From positions 33,204-97,203 of the forward strand of contig JAGBBT010000109.1 of NCBI GenBank assembly GCA_017938365.1: a stretch of DNA of 64,000 bases, written 5' to 3'. The position numbers and the translations under genes are program-made. The DNA comes from Treponema sp. (lineage in GTDB: Bacteria > Spirochaetota > Spirochaetia > Treponematales > Treponemataceae). The notes under the pieces were generated by a model. That model was not told where the DNA came from and did no database searches. It saw only the letters and a program-made list of their open reading frames with translations. Positions 46,008-54,326 of this stretch are shown here, one piece after another (position 1 is the first letter of the stretch; each line of letters opens with the position of its first letter).

Positions 46008-46664
46008 ATGAATATTACTGGTGCAATTTTTGATTTAGACGGAACTTTATTAGATTCGATGCCTTATTGGAAAAATGCTGGAGAGATTTATCTTTCTAAA
46101 CTTGGTATTTCCACAAAAGAGGATTTAAATTCTTTGTTTTCTACAATGACTTTACAAGAATCTTCTTGCTATTTAAAGAAGAGATTTAATCTTTCTTTAT
46201 CAGAATCAGAAATTTTAAATATTATAATAAATACTATAGAAGAATTTTATGAGAATGTAATTCCATTAAAGGAAGGTATTGTTGAATTTTTGTTATTGCT
46301 TAATAAGGTTAATATTCCTTGTGTTGTAGCTACTGCTGCTGATAAAGTGTGTGCGTTAAAATCTCTTAATCGGTTAAATATTACTTCTTTTTTTGATGAT
46401 GTTATTACAACTCTTGATGTGGGAATTGGAAAAACTTCTCCTGAAATTTTTTATAAATCATGTGAAATTTTAAAATCTCTTCCTCAAAATACTATTGTCT
46501 TTGAAGATTCTTTTCATTCATTAAAAACTGCAAAAAAAGCAGGTTTTATTACTTGCGGAATTTATGATGAATCAAGTGAAGATAGACAATCTCAAATCCA
46601 AGAAATGTGTGATTTTTATTTTAAATCTTGGACTGAGATTGATTTGAATTTATTGGGTTGTTAG
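46008..46664 (+). CDS. HAD-family phosphatase (beta-phosphoglucomutase-like)
   Basis: A 218-residue haloacid dehalogenase subfamily IA hydrolase. Motif I is IFDLDGTLLDSM (Asp9 nucleophile, Asp11), motif II is CVVATAADK, motif III is the Lys in GIGKTSPEIF and motif IV is IVFEDSFHSLKTAKKAG. The small helical cap (about 18-85) is of the type seen in beta-phosphoglucomutase and phosphoglycolate phosphatase. The substrate is unknown; location after thiN invites a link to thiamine phosphate turnover but does not prove it. Its stop overlaps the convergent thiE by 4 bases. Confidence 0.85.
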   Translation: MNITGAIFDLDGTLLDSMPYWKNAGEIYLSKLGISTKEDLNSLFSTMTLQESSCYLKKRFNLSLSESEILNIIINTIEEFYENVIPLKEGIVEFLLLLNKVNIPCVVATAADKVCALKSLNRLNITSFFDDVITTLDVGIGKTSPEIFYKSCEILKSLPQNTIVFEDSFHSLKTAKKAGFITCGIYDESSEDRQSQIQEMCDFYFKSWTEIDLNLLGC

Positions 46665-47344
46665 TTATCCCACTCTTCAACAAGTTCTTTCGCTGCATTG
46701 TATGGATCTTCTGCATTTGTAATTGCAGAAACAACAAAGAATCCAGAAATGCCTGTGTTTTTTATTTGTTTTATATCATTTTTTTTAACTCCACCGCCTA
46801 CAACAATTGGAAGTGGGCTTATTTTTGCTAATTCTGTTAATTCTTCTAATGTTCGTATTATAATTTTCCCTGATGATTTATCCAAGCCGCAGTCTGGTTT
46901 TGTTTGTGTTGGATGCACAGGTCCTGCACCAAAGTAATCTATTTGTGAAATGTCGATTTTTTTTACATATTCGATAAGGTCTTTTGTTGGTGCAGATAAA
47001 CCTATAATTGAATCTTTACCTAAATATTTTCTACAGACTTCAACTGGAATGTCGCTCTGTCCAATATGGATTCCGTCAACTTTTATTCCAGCTTCTCTAC
47101 AAGCTAGTACAATATCAAGTCTGTCATCAACAACTAAGGCTACTTCTTGTTCTTTTTTTAACTTTTTTATTATGTCTGCTGTTTTTTTACAACATTCGAT
47201 TAATTCTTTTGCTGTTGATGTTTTACTTCTAATTTGTATAAATGTAAAACCTGCTTTTATTGCCTGTTCTACAATTGATTCTACTGGTCTGTTATTTGTG
47301 TTTTCCTGTCCTAAGACTAAGTATTTTTCTATGTTGAACTTCAT
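46661..47344 (-). CDS. thiE: Thiamine-phosphate synthase
   Basis: ThiE joins HMP-PP and thiazole phosphate into thiamine phosphate. The 227-residue TIM-barrel protein has FIQIRSKTSTAKELIE, VDDRLDIVLACREAGIKVDG with IHIGQSD, DYFGAGPVHPTQTKPD and a C-terminal phosphate-binding PIVVGGGVKKNDIKQI with GFFVVSAI. All substrate-binding blocks appear intact. AGGAGA lies before the ATG, 11 bases after thiM, so the two are one operon under the TPP riboswitch upstream of thiM. Confidence 0.93.
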   Translation of the reverse strand: MKFNIEKYLVLGQENTNNRPVESIVEQAIKAGFTFIQIRSKTSTAKELIECCKKTADIIKKLKKEQEVALVVDDRLDIVLACREAGIKVDGIHIGQSDIPVEVCRKYLGKDSIIGLSAPTKDLIEYVKKIDISQIDYFGAGPVHPTQTKPDCGLDKSSGKIIIRTLEELTELAKISPLPIVVGGGVKKNDIKQIKNTGISGFFVVSAITNAEDPYNAAKELVEEWDN

Positions 47345-47355
47345 TGAATTGTCTC

Positions 47356-48195
47356 CTATTTTATTATAAATGGATTTTCTGCTATGTCTTCTGGTGTGGC
47401 AATGTATAATTGATCTATGAATTCTACTTGGAAACTTCCAGGAGCTTTTGTTTTTAATTCTGCTTGTTTTCCTGCAAAATTATAGTGTTGTGTTGCTGTT
47501 AATGCGGCAATTAAAGGTGTTGTAACTGTTGAATATGCTGCACATACACCTCCTAAAGAACAGCCAGCTCCTGTGATTTTTTCCATGAAATGCGAGCCTC
47601 CCATACTTGTTATCACTAAAGTTCCGTCTGTTATTAAATCTTCTTCTCCAGAAACTGCAACTGCTCCCTTTGTATATTTTGCAAGTTGAATTGCTGCATT
47701 CTGTGCATCTGATACATTATCTGTTGAGTCAACACCTACAGGACCTTTTGTGTTTGGAGTTTCTGTTAGTTCCCAGATTTTTGCTAATGCAATTATTTCT
47801 GATGCATTTCCTCTGATTATACTAGGCTTGTATTCTTTGTATTTTTTTATAATATCAGTTCTTAATTCTCCAATACCAATTGCCACTGGATCCAGAACCC
47901 AAGGTTTATTTAATTTGTTTAATGTTTTTGCTGTACGGATAAGTGTTTCTGAATGTATGGGAAATAATGTTCCTAAATTTATATAAACACTTTCTCCTGC
48001 TGTTGCGATAAACTCTCCTTCGTCAGGAAGATATATCATTGCTGCAGAAGCTCCAACTGCTAGTTGCGTATTTGCCACAAGATTTATTGTTACAGTGTTT
48101 GTTATGGAAGGAACTAATGGTTTTTTAGACCGTAAATCTATTACAGATTGTTTTATTTGTTCTTTGATTTGTGTTGTTAAGTTTGCTGGTATCAT
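47356..48195 (-). CDS. thiM: Hydroxyethylthiazole kinase
   Basis: ThiM phosphorylates the salvaged thiazole alcohol. The 279-residue ribokinase-fold protein has PSITNTVTINLVANTQLAVG with ASAAM after it, PWVLDPVAIGIGELR, IIRGNASEIIALA and the active-site Cys block KITGAGCSLGGVCAAY (about 211-226). The C-terminal extension KAPGSFQVEFIDQLY is also typical. The gene is preceded by a TPP riboswitch and a hairpin that pairs with its ribosome site. Together with ThiE and ThiD it forms the salvage route from thiazole and HMP. Confidence 0.93.
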   Translation of the reverse strand: MIPANLTTQIKEQIKQSVIDLRSKKPLVPSITNTVTINLVANTQLAVGASAAMIYLPDEGEFIATAGESVYINLGTLFPIHSETLIRTAKTLNKLNKPWVLDPVAIGIGELRTDIIKKYKEYKPSIIRGNASEIIALAKIWELTETPNTKGPVGVDSTDNVSDAQNAAIQLAKYTKGAVAVSGEEDLITDGTLVITSMGGSHFMEKITGAGCSLGGVCAAYSTVTTPLIAALTATQHYNFAGKQAELKTKAPGSFQVEFIDQLYIATPEDIAENPFIIK

Positions 48196-48198
48196 AAA

Positions 48199-48233
48199 AA
48201 ACTCCTATTTATAATTTTTATTTGCAGGAGTTT
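48199..48233 (-). promoter_or_regulatory. SD-sequestering hairpin of the thiM riboswitch
   Basis: On the minus strand AAACTCCT (48233-48226) pairs with AGGAGTTT (48206-48199), an 8-bp stem with an 18-to-20-base loop. AGGAG is the only thiM ribosome site and TTTTT follows, so the stem could block translation, act as a terminator, or both. It lies about 45 bases after the aptamer. Confidence 0.7.
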
Positions 48234-48276
48234 CTGTCTATATAAATTCTATAAAATAAAACAAAAATATTTTTTT

Positions 48277-48370
48277 GCTTCCTTCCACAGTATTAACTGA
48301 CAGGTTCTAAGGGTATTGCGTCATTACGCTTCTCTCAACGCTTAAGAATTTTCTTTGCGTTCCCCTGCAA
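48277..48370 (-). ncRNA. TPP riboswitch (thi box) upstream of thiM-thiE
   Basis: The minus-strand sequence has the aptamer blocks in order: CAGGGGAACGC, GCGTTGAGAG, ATACCCTTAGAACCTG and the 3' CTGTGGAAGGAAGC. These match the thi-box pattern (GGGG, CUGAGA, ACCCUUUGAACCUG, end GGGAAG-like) with small changes (UUGAGA, CUUAGAACC). A weak minus-strand promoter may be TTGCAC (48416-48411) with TAATTA (48393-48388). Confidence 0.88.
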
Positions 48371-48458
48371 AATTATTTAGTAATTAATAATTATCATTAA
48401 ATTTTAATTTGTGCAATAAGCTTTTTTTATAAACATTTCTTTCTTTCGATTCTATAGA

Positions 48459-48487
48459 TTGACAAATATTAGAATCTTTTTTATTAA
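48459..48487 (+). promoter_or_regulatory. Promoter of the FGE-like lipoprotein gene
   Basis: Consensus TTGACA (48459-48464), 17 bases, TATTAA (48482-48487). Predicted start near 48494, just before AAGGAGAG (48496-48503) and the ATG at 48515. Confidence 0.6.
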
Positions 48488-48514
48488 TAAAAAATAAGGA
48501 GAGATTGGTTGTAA

Positions 48515-49822
48515 ATGAAGTGTATTAGGCTTTTTATTACTATTATTTTTATATTTTTTTCATTTTCTTGTTCTTATGTTTTGTCTGATTCTGATAATTC
48601 AAAGCAGAATAATAAAAACGAAGCTGACTACGATCGAAATTCTTTTACCCAAAAGCAAGGACCCATTACAGATAGTGAAATTGTAATTAATGGAGAAAAG
48701 ATTCCTTATACTTCAAGGTCTGTTGTGATTCCAGAAGGGTATCATGAAGACTTAACTTTTGTTAATGAAAACCATATTTATAGAGATTCTAAAATAAATG
48801 TTTCGGAAGATTATCAAAAAAATGTTCATAGATTTAATGGGGCTTTTCCACCTGGAAGAAAAGTTCGGCTTTCTGCTTTTGAAATGAGTCGGTATGAAGT
48901 TACTCAAAAACTTTATAAGTCTGTAATGGGACCAAATTCTATGAAGTTAAGTATGGGGCAATGGGATTCCACTCAAGAAAAATTTTTGCATAATTATGAT
49001 ATTTTAATCAAAGAAAATAATCCTGTTGTTTGGGTTTGTTTTTATGAAGCTGTAATTTTTTGTAATAAACTTACTGAAAAAACAATGGGAAAAAATCAGA
49101 TTGTTTATTACGCAGACCAAGATTGTACAATTCCGTATTCTTATGAACATGCAAGAATAAAAGAAGGACAGCCGGCTAATAAAGCAAATGGACATAAATC
49201 TACAGATCCAACTTATGATCCAAATTGGGATGTTCAAGATGCATTGGAAGTTTATATTGATATTTCTAAAAAAGGTTATCGTTTGCCCACAGAAGCGGAA
49301 TGGGAATATGCCGCTCGTGGTGGAAATCCTAATGCTCCAGAATGGAATATGAGATTTTCTTGCACAGAAAATAAAGATGATATTTGGTGGGATGAATACG
49401 ACAAGGGCTTAAAACAAGTTCATTCAAAAAATCCAAATTCTCTTGGGCTTTATAATATGAGTGGAAATGTTTCTGAATATTGTAATGATAAATATGTGGA
49501 AAAATGGGGCACTTATATTGATAATGGAAAAGAGAAGAGTACATATATTCATTTTGAATTTGATGATGAAAAATATTTAGATAAAGACGGTTATGTGTTA
49601 AATCCTCTTGGATGTAAAAAAACAAATAAAGAATTATTAGAATTAAAAGCAATTCATGATGTAAAATATCAAACATCTTCTTGGGGATATTACGAAGGGC
49701 GAGTTTCTAAAGGTGGTTCTTATTACACTTTGGAACATTGTTGCTATGTTTTTAATAGAGAGCAGGCATATGATACTTTTCAGGACACAGAATTAGGATT
49801 TAGGATTTGTAGAACGTTGTAA
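48515..49822 (+). CDS. FGE-sulfatase (SUMF1) domain lipoprotein
   Basis: A 435-residue lipoprotein (signal to FFSFSC, Cys 19) with a C-terminal formylglycine-generating-enzyme-like domain: FEMSRYEVTQKLYKSVMG (about 128-145), NPVVWVCFYEAVIFCNKL, KGYRLPTEAEWEYAARGG (about 252-269), LGLYNMSGNVSEYCND and KGGSYYTLEH with ELGFRICRTL. The cysteine pair of true FGE enzymes is not in its usual context, so it is more likely a non-enzymatic binding fold. Such lipoproteins are numerous in gut and oral treponemes. It sits inside the thiamine locus with its own promoter; no functional link is evident. Confidence 0.83.
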   Translation: MKCIRLFITIIFIFFSFSCSYVLSDSDNSKQNNKNEADYDRNSFTQKQGPITDSEIVINGEKIPYTSRSVVIPEGYHEDLTFVNENHIYRDSKINVSEDYQKNVHRFNGAFPPGRKVRLSAFEMSRYEVTQKLYKSVMGPNSMKLSMGQWDSTQEKFLHNYDILIKENNPVVWVCFYEAVIFCNKLTEKTMGKNQIVYYADQDCTIPYSYEHARIKEGQPANKANGHKSTDPTYDPNWDVQDALEVYIDISKKGYRLPTEAEWEYAARGGNPNAPEWNMRFSCTENKDDIWWDEYDKGLKQVHSKNPNSLGLYNMSGNVSEYCNDKYVEKWGTYIDNGKEKSTYIHFEFDDEKYLDKDGYVLNPLGCKKTNKELLELKAIHDVKYQTSSWGYYEGRVSKGGSYYTLEHCCYVFNREQAYDTFQDTELGFRICRTL

Positions 49823-49850
49823 ATTGTCATTGCTCTAGATAGACATTCTA

Positions 49851-49879
49851 TTGCATAAAAGTTTTATTTTATATATAAC
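49851..49879 (+). promoter_or_regulatory. Promoter of the thiD-cytX operon
   Basis: TTGCAT (49851-49856), 17 bases, TATAAC (49874-49879). Predicted start near 49886, just before the TPP riboswitch. Confidence 0.65.
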
Positions 49880-49892
49880 TCTAATAAAATTA

Positions 49893-49978
49893 ATGACAGG
49901 GGAGCTTATTACATAGGCTGAGAGTAGGTTAAAACCTTGACCCTTTGAACCTGATTTGGATAATGCCAACGGAGGAAA
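49893..49978 (+). ncRNA. TPP riboswitch upstream of thiD
   Basis: Blocks in order: GACAGGGGAGC, GGCTGAGAGTAGG, TTGACCCTTTGAACCTGATT and GGATAATGCCAACGGAGG. This matches the thi-box consensus almost exactly. The GGAGG ribosome site of thiD (49971-49975) lies at the 3' edge of the aptamer, so ligand binding probably hides it and blocks translation directly; I see no separate terminator. Confidence 0.96.
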
Positions 49979-49980
49979 AT

Positions 49981-50772
49981 ATGAAAACTGCATTGACTAT
50001 TGCAGGTAGTGATTCTAGTGGTGGAGCTGGAATTCAAGCTGATATTAAAACTATGATTGCAAATGGTGTTTATGCCATGAGTGCAATTACTGCATTAACT
50101 GCACAAAACACGACTGGTGTTTCTTCTATAATGGAAGTTTCTTCTGAATTCTTAAAAGAACAAATAAAAATGTGTGTAACAGATATTTTTCCTGATGCTG
50201 TTAAAACAGGAATGGTATCTAATTCTTCATTAATTGTAACAATATCTGATTGCGTTAAAGAATTTAATTTAAAAAATCTTGTTGTGGATCCAGTTATGAT
50301 TGCTACAAGTGGATCAAAACTTATAAGTGATGAGGCAATTATTACCTTAAAAAAAACTCTTTTACCTTTAGCAACATTAATCACCCCTAATATTCCAGAA
50401 GCAGAGGTTTTATCTAATGTTTCTATAAATTCTTCTGATGATATGGAAAAAGCTAGTAAAATTATTTTTGATAAATATGGTTGTTCTGTTTTATGTAAAG
50501 GTGGTCATAAATTAAATGATGCTAATGATTTTCTTTTTACAAAAGATGGAGGTGTTTGGCTTTACGGAGAAAGAATATTAAATCCCAATACTCATGGTAC
50601 AGGTTGTACTTTATCAAGTGCTATTGCATCTAATTTAGCAAAGGGAATTTCTTTGTTTGAAAGTGTAAAAAACGCTAAAAGTTACATTAGTGGTGCTTTA
50701 AGGGCAATGCTCGATTTAGGAAAAGGTTCTGGACCAATGAATCATGGTTTTAATATCAACTCATCTTTTTAA
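49981..50772 (+). CDS. thiD: HMP/HMP-P kinase ThiD
   Basis: ThiD phosphorylates hydroxymethylpyrimidine twice to give HMP-PP. The 263-residue ribokinase-fold protein shows TIAGSDSSGGAGIQADIKTM at the start, AITALTAQNTTGVSSI, VVDPVMIATSGSKL, LITPNIPEAEVLS, LCKGGHKL and NPNTHGTGCTLSSAIASNLA (active-site Cys). The start is the ATG at 49981 right after the GGAGG at the riboswitch end; the upstream in-frame ATG at 49945 lies inside the aptamer and is not real. It is followed 18 bases later by a transporter for its substrate. Confidence 0.95.
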   Translation: MKTALTIAGSDSSGGAGIQADIKTMIANGVYAMSAITALTAQNTTGVSSIMEVSSEFLKEQIKMCVTDIFPDAVKTGMVSNSSLIVTISDCVKEFNLKNLVVDPVMIATSGSKLISDEAIITLKKTLLPLATLITPNIPEAEVLSNVSINSSDDMEKASKIIFDKYGCSVLCKGGHKLNDANDFLFTKDGGVWLYGERILNPNTHGTGCTLSSAIASNLAKGISLFESVKNAKSYISGALRAMLDLGKGSGPMNHGFNINSSF

Positions 50773-50790
50773 TTTTTTTTAGGTGCTAAT

Positions 50791-51969
50791 ATGAAACAAA
50801 ATAATAATGTTTTTTCTAATTCTTTAATTTGGCTTGGTGCTGGTATTTCAATTGCAGAAATAATTACAGGAACTTTATTTGCTCCTTTAGGTTTGGCAAA
50901 AGGTGTTTGTGCAATTCTTTTAGGACATTTTATTGGATTTGTTTTATTTTTTGTTATGGCTTATATGGGAGCTTCGTCAAATAAAAGTTCAATGGAAATT
51001 TCAAAGATTTCCTTTGGTGTTTGGGGAAGTAAGTTCTTTGCAATTCTGAATATTGTTCAACTTGTTGGTTGGACTGGTATTATGATTTTTGATGGTGCCG
51101 TTGCTGCTAACGAAATATATAATCTTGGTAATGTTTTTTGGTGCGTAATAATTTCCTTGTTAATTGTTATATGGCTTGCTTTAGGAATTAAGAATATTAC
51201 AAAATTAAATTGTTTCACTATGTTTACTTTAGTGGGTTTAACGATTGTATTTTTAATTCTTATATTAAAGAATCGAAATAATTTTTCTGCCATAACATTA
51301 AATTCTGAATATCTTTCTTTTGGTGCTGCTTTGGAATTAGCTATTGCAATGCCTTTGTCTTGGCTTCCTCTTGTTAGCGATTATACCAAAGATTCATCAA
51401 AGCCTTTTACAGTTAGTTTTGCTAGTTCTTTGTCTTACGGAATTTCTAGTACATGGATGTATATTATAGGGCTTGTTATTTCAATTTATACTCAAGACTC
51501 AAATATTGCTAGAATTATAATAAAACTAGGACTTGGAGTTTTGGGATTATTGATTGTTATTTTTTCTACTGTAACAACTACTTTTTTAGATGCTTTTTCG
51601 GCAGGTGTTTCTAGCAAGACTGTATTAAATTTCTTTAATGAGAAATATTTTGCAATAGTTGTTACGGTTATTGCCTGTTTTGCAGCTATGTTTATTGATT
51701 TATCAAATATTACGAATTTTTTATATTTTATTGGCAGTGTTTTTGCACCTATGATTGCAATTTTGATTTCAGATTATTATGTAACCAAAAAGAATTCCTC
51801 TGATAATAAGATAAATATACTTAGATTTGTAGTTTGGTTAATAGGATTTGTTTTTTACAGATTTTTAATGAAATTTGATTTTATTATTGGTTATACACTT
51901 CCTACGATACTTGTATGCTTTATAATTCCAATTGTATTGTCTTTTTTTCATAATAAAAAACGATTATGA
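50791..51969 (+). CDS. cytX: NCS1-type transporter, probably for hydroxymethylpyrimidine (CytX)
   Basis: A 392-residue polytopic protein with about twelve hydrophobic segments, of the nucleobase-cation-symport-1 (cytosine/purine permease) family. The start NSLIWLGAGISIAEIITGTL, the block FAPLGLAKGVCAILLGHFIG and LELAIAMPLSWLPLVSDYTK resemble the CytX/ThiXYZ-type HMP transporters often encoded in TPP-riboswitch operons. Substrate is inferred from the operon with thiD and the riboswitch. It is shorter than classical CodB-like proteins (about 420). Confidence 0.82.
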   Translation: MKQNNNVFSNSLIWLGAGISIAEIITGTLFAPLGLAKGVCAILLGHFIGFVLFFVMAYMGASSNKSSMEISKISFGVWGSKFFAILNIVQLVGWTGIMIFDGAVAANEIYNLGNVFWCVIISLLIVIWLALGIKNITKLNCFTMFTLVGLTIVFLILILKNRNNFSAITLNSEYLSFGAALELAIAMPLSWLPLVSDYTKDSSKPFTVSFASSLSYGISSTWMYIIGLVISIYTQDSNIARIIIKLGLGVLGLLIVIFSTVTTTFLDAFSAGVSSKTVLNFFNEKYFAIVVTVIACFAAMFIDLSNITNFLYFIGSVFAPMIAILISDYYVTKKNSSDNKINILRFVVWLIGFVFYRFLMKFDFIIGYTLPTILVCFIIPIVLSFFHNKKRL

Positions 51970-52052
51970 CATTTTTCTTTATAATGTAATTTATTAATTG
52001 TATTTACTTGACTTTACTGTGTATTTTTGTGATTATAATTCATAAAAAAATT

Positions 52053-52730
52053 ATGGAAAACAAAAATTTATCACGTTCATACTTAGAAACATTATCAACT
52101 GCTGATTTAATTGTTTTAGCAGATGATTTTGATATCGATATTCCTGATAATCTCAATAGATGTTTTATAATCGGTGAGTTATTAGAAGTTTCGGAAGAAG
52201 TTAATCAAAAGAAAATTGAGGAAGATATTAATACTGAAGATGGGGAAGTGCCTGTTAGTTCTGTAGATGATAAACTTCCTGACACTTATAATGAAACTGT
52301 TATTTGTGCAATACTACGAAATCCTGCTTGGGTTTATGTTTATTGGGATATAAAAAATTCTGATTTAATTAGATTAAATATAGGAAATGGATTTTTAGCT
52401 TTAGCACTTAGAGTTTCTTTTTTTGATGATATTATTTCAAATTCTCCTATAGAGACTTTTGATGTTCAAATAGGAGTTTCTGACAGACAACAGTATGTTT
52501 TGCTTCCTCCTGGTAAGAAATTTATGAGGATAGATCTTGTAGCAAAATTCAGTGGAAAGGAAGATGAAAATCTTGCTGTTTCTAGAAAAATTGAGTTACC
52601 AGAAGGTCCAAGTATATTAAACAATGCTCTTCCTGGAAGGGATGTTGAAATAACACCTATTTTGGAACTTTCAGGTATGAAGAATATACTTAAATCTCAT
52701 TATGAACATCATAGACAGTCTTTTTCGTGA
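52053..52730 (+). CDS. DUF4912 domain protein
   Basis: A 225-residue protein. The N-terminus SRSYLETLSTADLIVLADDF is a Rho-N/SAP-like helical pair. The DUF4912 core follows: PDTYNETVICAILRNPAWVY with VYWDIKNSD, and FDVQIGVSDRQQYVLLPPGK and FMRIDLVAKF. Such proteins are often encoded next to GH57-type proteins, as here (18 bases). TATAAT at 52034-52039 lies 13 bases before the ATG, and no SD is present. The upstream in-frame ATG-like start (52008) adds a hydrophobic stretch that runs through this promoter, so I prefer 52053. Function unknown, possibly glycogen-related regulation. Confidence 0.78.
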   Translation: MENKNLSRSYLETLSTADLIVLADDFDIDIPDNLNRCFIIGELLEVSEEVNQKKIEEDINTEDGEVPVSSVDDKLPDTYNETVICAILRNPAWVYVYWDIKNSDLIRLNIGNGFLALALRVSFFDDIISNSPIETFDVQIGVSDRQQYVLLPPGKKFMRIDLVAKFSGKEDENLAVSRKIELPEGPSILNNALPGRDVEITPILELSGMKNILKSHYEHHRQSFS

Positions 52731-52748
52731 TTTTGGAGATAGTTTAAA

Positions 52749-54326
52749 ATGTCTAATAAAAATTTAGTTTTAGTAATTTGTGGTCATCAGGGGTATATTC
52801 GTCATATTGACGAAGATAGAGATTACGGTCCTGAAAATGATATTCTTTTTAGTGCGATTTCTCAGACATATTTGCCTTTGGTTAATCTTTTAAATAAATT
52901 AAAAGATGATGGAATCTCTTTTAAAATATCATTAGTTTTGTCACCGATTTTATGTTCTTTGTTATCAGATGCAATTATTCAAGAGCAGTATATTCAATGG
53001 CTTGATCGTCGTATTGCTTTTGGTGAGAAAGAAGTATTGAGATTAAAAGGTGATAGTTTACTATTAAAAAATGCTGAAGCTTGTCTTGAAAAAGCTAAGC
53101 AAGATAAAATTGATTTTGAAGAATGTTATAACAGAAATCTTTTGAGAGAATTTTCTCGTTTGGCAAAAAGTGGCAATGTAGAATTATTAGCAACTGCTGG
53201 TTCTTATGCGTTTTTACCTCATTATTCTGATATGACAGAAGTGTTAAATGCTCAGATTGAAACTGGAATTTACTCACATAAGTATTTCTTTGGTTCTGCT
53301 CCTGAAGGCTTTTGGCTTCCATATATGGGATATTCTGATGGTATAGAAAAAAATCTTCGTTCTTATGGAATAAATTATACAATTCTTGATTCTCATGGAA
53401 TTTTATTTAGTAAAGAAACTCCTGATTTTGGTATTTTTAAGCCAGTTCGTTCTAATAATTCTTTAGTTTTATTTGCAAGAGATGAAGAAACTCCTTCCGA
53501 TATAGAAAATCCTGAATTTGGTTATATGAATAATCCTGTTTACAAAGCTCAAAATAGGGATGTTTGTTTTGAATTATCTTCTTCAGAAATTATGGATTTT
53601 ATTCCTGAAAATAAGGCTCGTGCAAATTCACTTTATAGATATTGGGCCAGAGAGAAAGAAAATTCTGTTGTTTATGATAAGTCTGTAGCTTTGGAGCAGG
53701 CAAAAAAAGATGCGATTTCTTTTTTAACAGCAAAAAATAATAAATTAAATGAAGCTGCAAAATTAATTGAAGGAGATGTTTCTTTAGTATGTACTCTAGA
53801 TGCTTCTGTTCTTGGTCAGGATTGGGCTGAAGGAATATATTGGTTAGAGAATGTTATTCGTGAAAATAAAGAATCTTCTTTTGTATCTTGTTCGAGTTTG
53901 ATTGTTAATCAGTTTAAGTTACCTAAGATTACTCCTTATGTTAGTGCAAATAGTGGCACAGGTTATGGTGAAGACTTACTTGATAGTTCTAATAGTTGGA
54001 TGATTCGTTATACTCGAAAAATGGGTGAAAGAATGGTGGACTTAGCAGAACGTTTTCCTTCTGATACAGGCTTAAAAGCTAGGTTGTTAAATCTTGGTGC
54101 AAAAGAATTAATGCTTGCTCAGTCTGCAGAGTGGCCAAAAATGATTCATGATGGTAATTTCCCAGAATATGTGGAAGATTATTTTAAATCATGTGTTTTA
54201 GCTTTTACAGCTGTCTTTGATTCTTTAGGTTCAAATACTGTAAGTACAGAATGGCTTACATCCTTAGAAAAAAAGCATTGCTTATTCCCTTGGATGAATT
54301 ATAGAATTTTTTCTAAGAAGATTTAG
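52749..54326 (+). CDS. GH57/DUF1957-family protein, probable catalytic loss
   Basis: A 525-residue relative of GH57 1,4-alpha-glucan branching enzymes (AmyC-like). The N-terminal block VICGHQGYIRHIDED replaces the usual HAHLPYVRH, YLPLVNLLNKLKDDGISF and LSPILCSLLSD are conserved, and the motif normally WLPEC.Y reads WLPYMGY, with Tyr192 at the nucleophile Glu position. The acid/base Asp is kept (Asp351 in TLDASVLGQDWAEG), but the following HWW is QDW. The C-terminal helical domain has SSNSWMIRYTRKMGERMVDL. It follows the DUF4912 gene. Probably not a normal branching enzyme; it may be a regulatory or binding homologue. Confidence 0.8.
   Translation: MSNKNLVLVICGHQGYIRHIDEDRDYGPENDILFSAISQTYLPLVNLLNKLKDDGISFKISLVLSPILCSLLSDAIIQEQYIQWLDRRIAFGEKEVLRLKGDSLLLKNAEACLEKAKQDKIDFEECYNRNLLREFSRLAKSGNVELLATAGSYAFLPHYSDMTEVLNAQIETGIYSHKYFFGSAPEGFWLPYMGYSDGIEKNLRSYGINYTILDSHGILFSKETPDFGIFKPVRSNNSLVLFARDEETPSDIENPEFGYMNNPVYKAQNRDVCFELSSSEIMDFIPENKARANSLYRYWAREKENSVVYDKSVALEQAKKDAISFLTAKNNKLNEAAKLIEGDVSLVCTLDASVLGQDWAEGIYWLENVIRENKESSFVSCSSLIVNQFKLPKITPYVSANSGTGYGEDLLDSSNSWMIRYTRKMGERMVDLAERFPSDTGLKARLLNLGAKELMLAQSAEWPKMIHDGNFPEYVEDYFKSCVLAFTAVFDSLGSNTVSTEWLTSLEKKHCLFPWMNYRIFSKKI

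Noticed and set aside
46950..47369. 139-codon open frame opposite thiE
   Set aside because: It lies fully antisense to an intact thiE with all family motifs and has no ribosome site.
49945..49980. Longer start for thiD
   Set aside because: The ATG at 49945 lies within the conserved TPP aptamer; GGAGG at 49971-49975 points to 49981.
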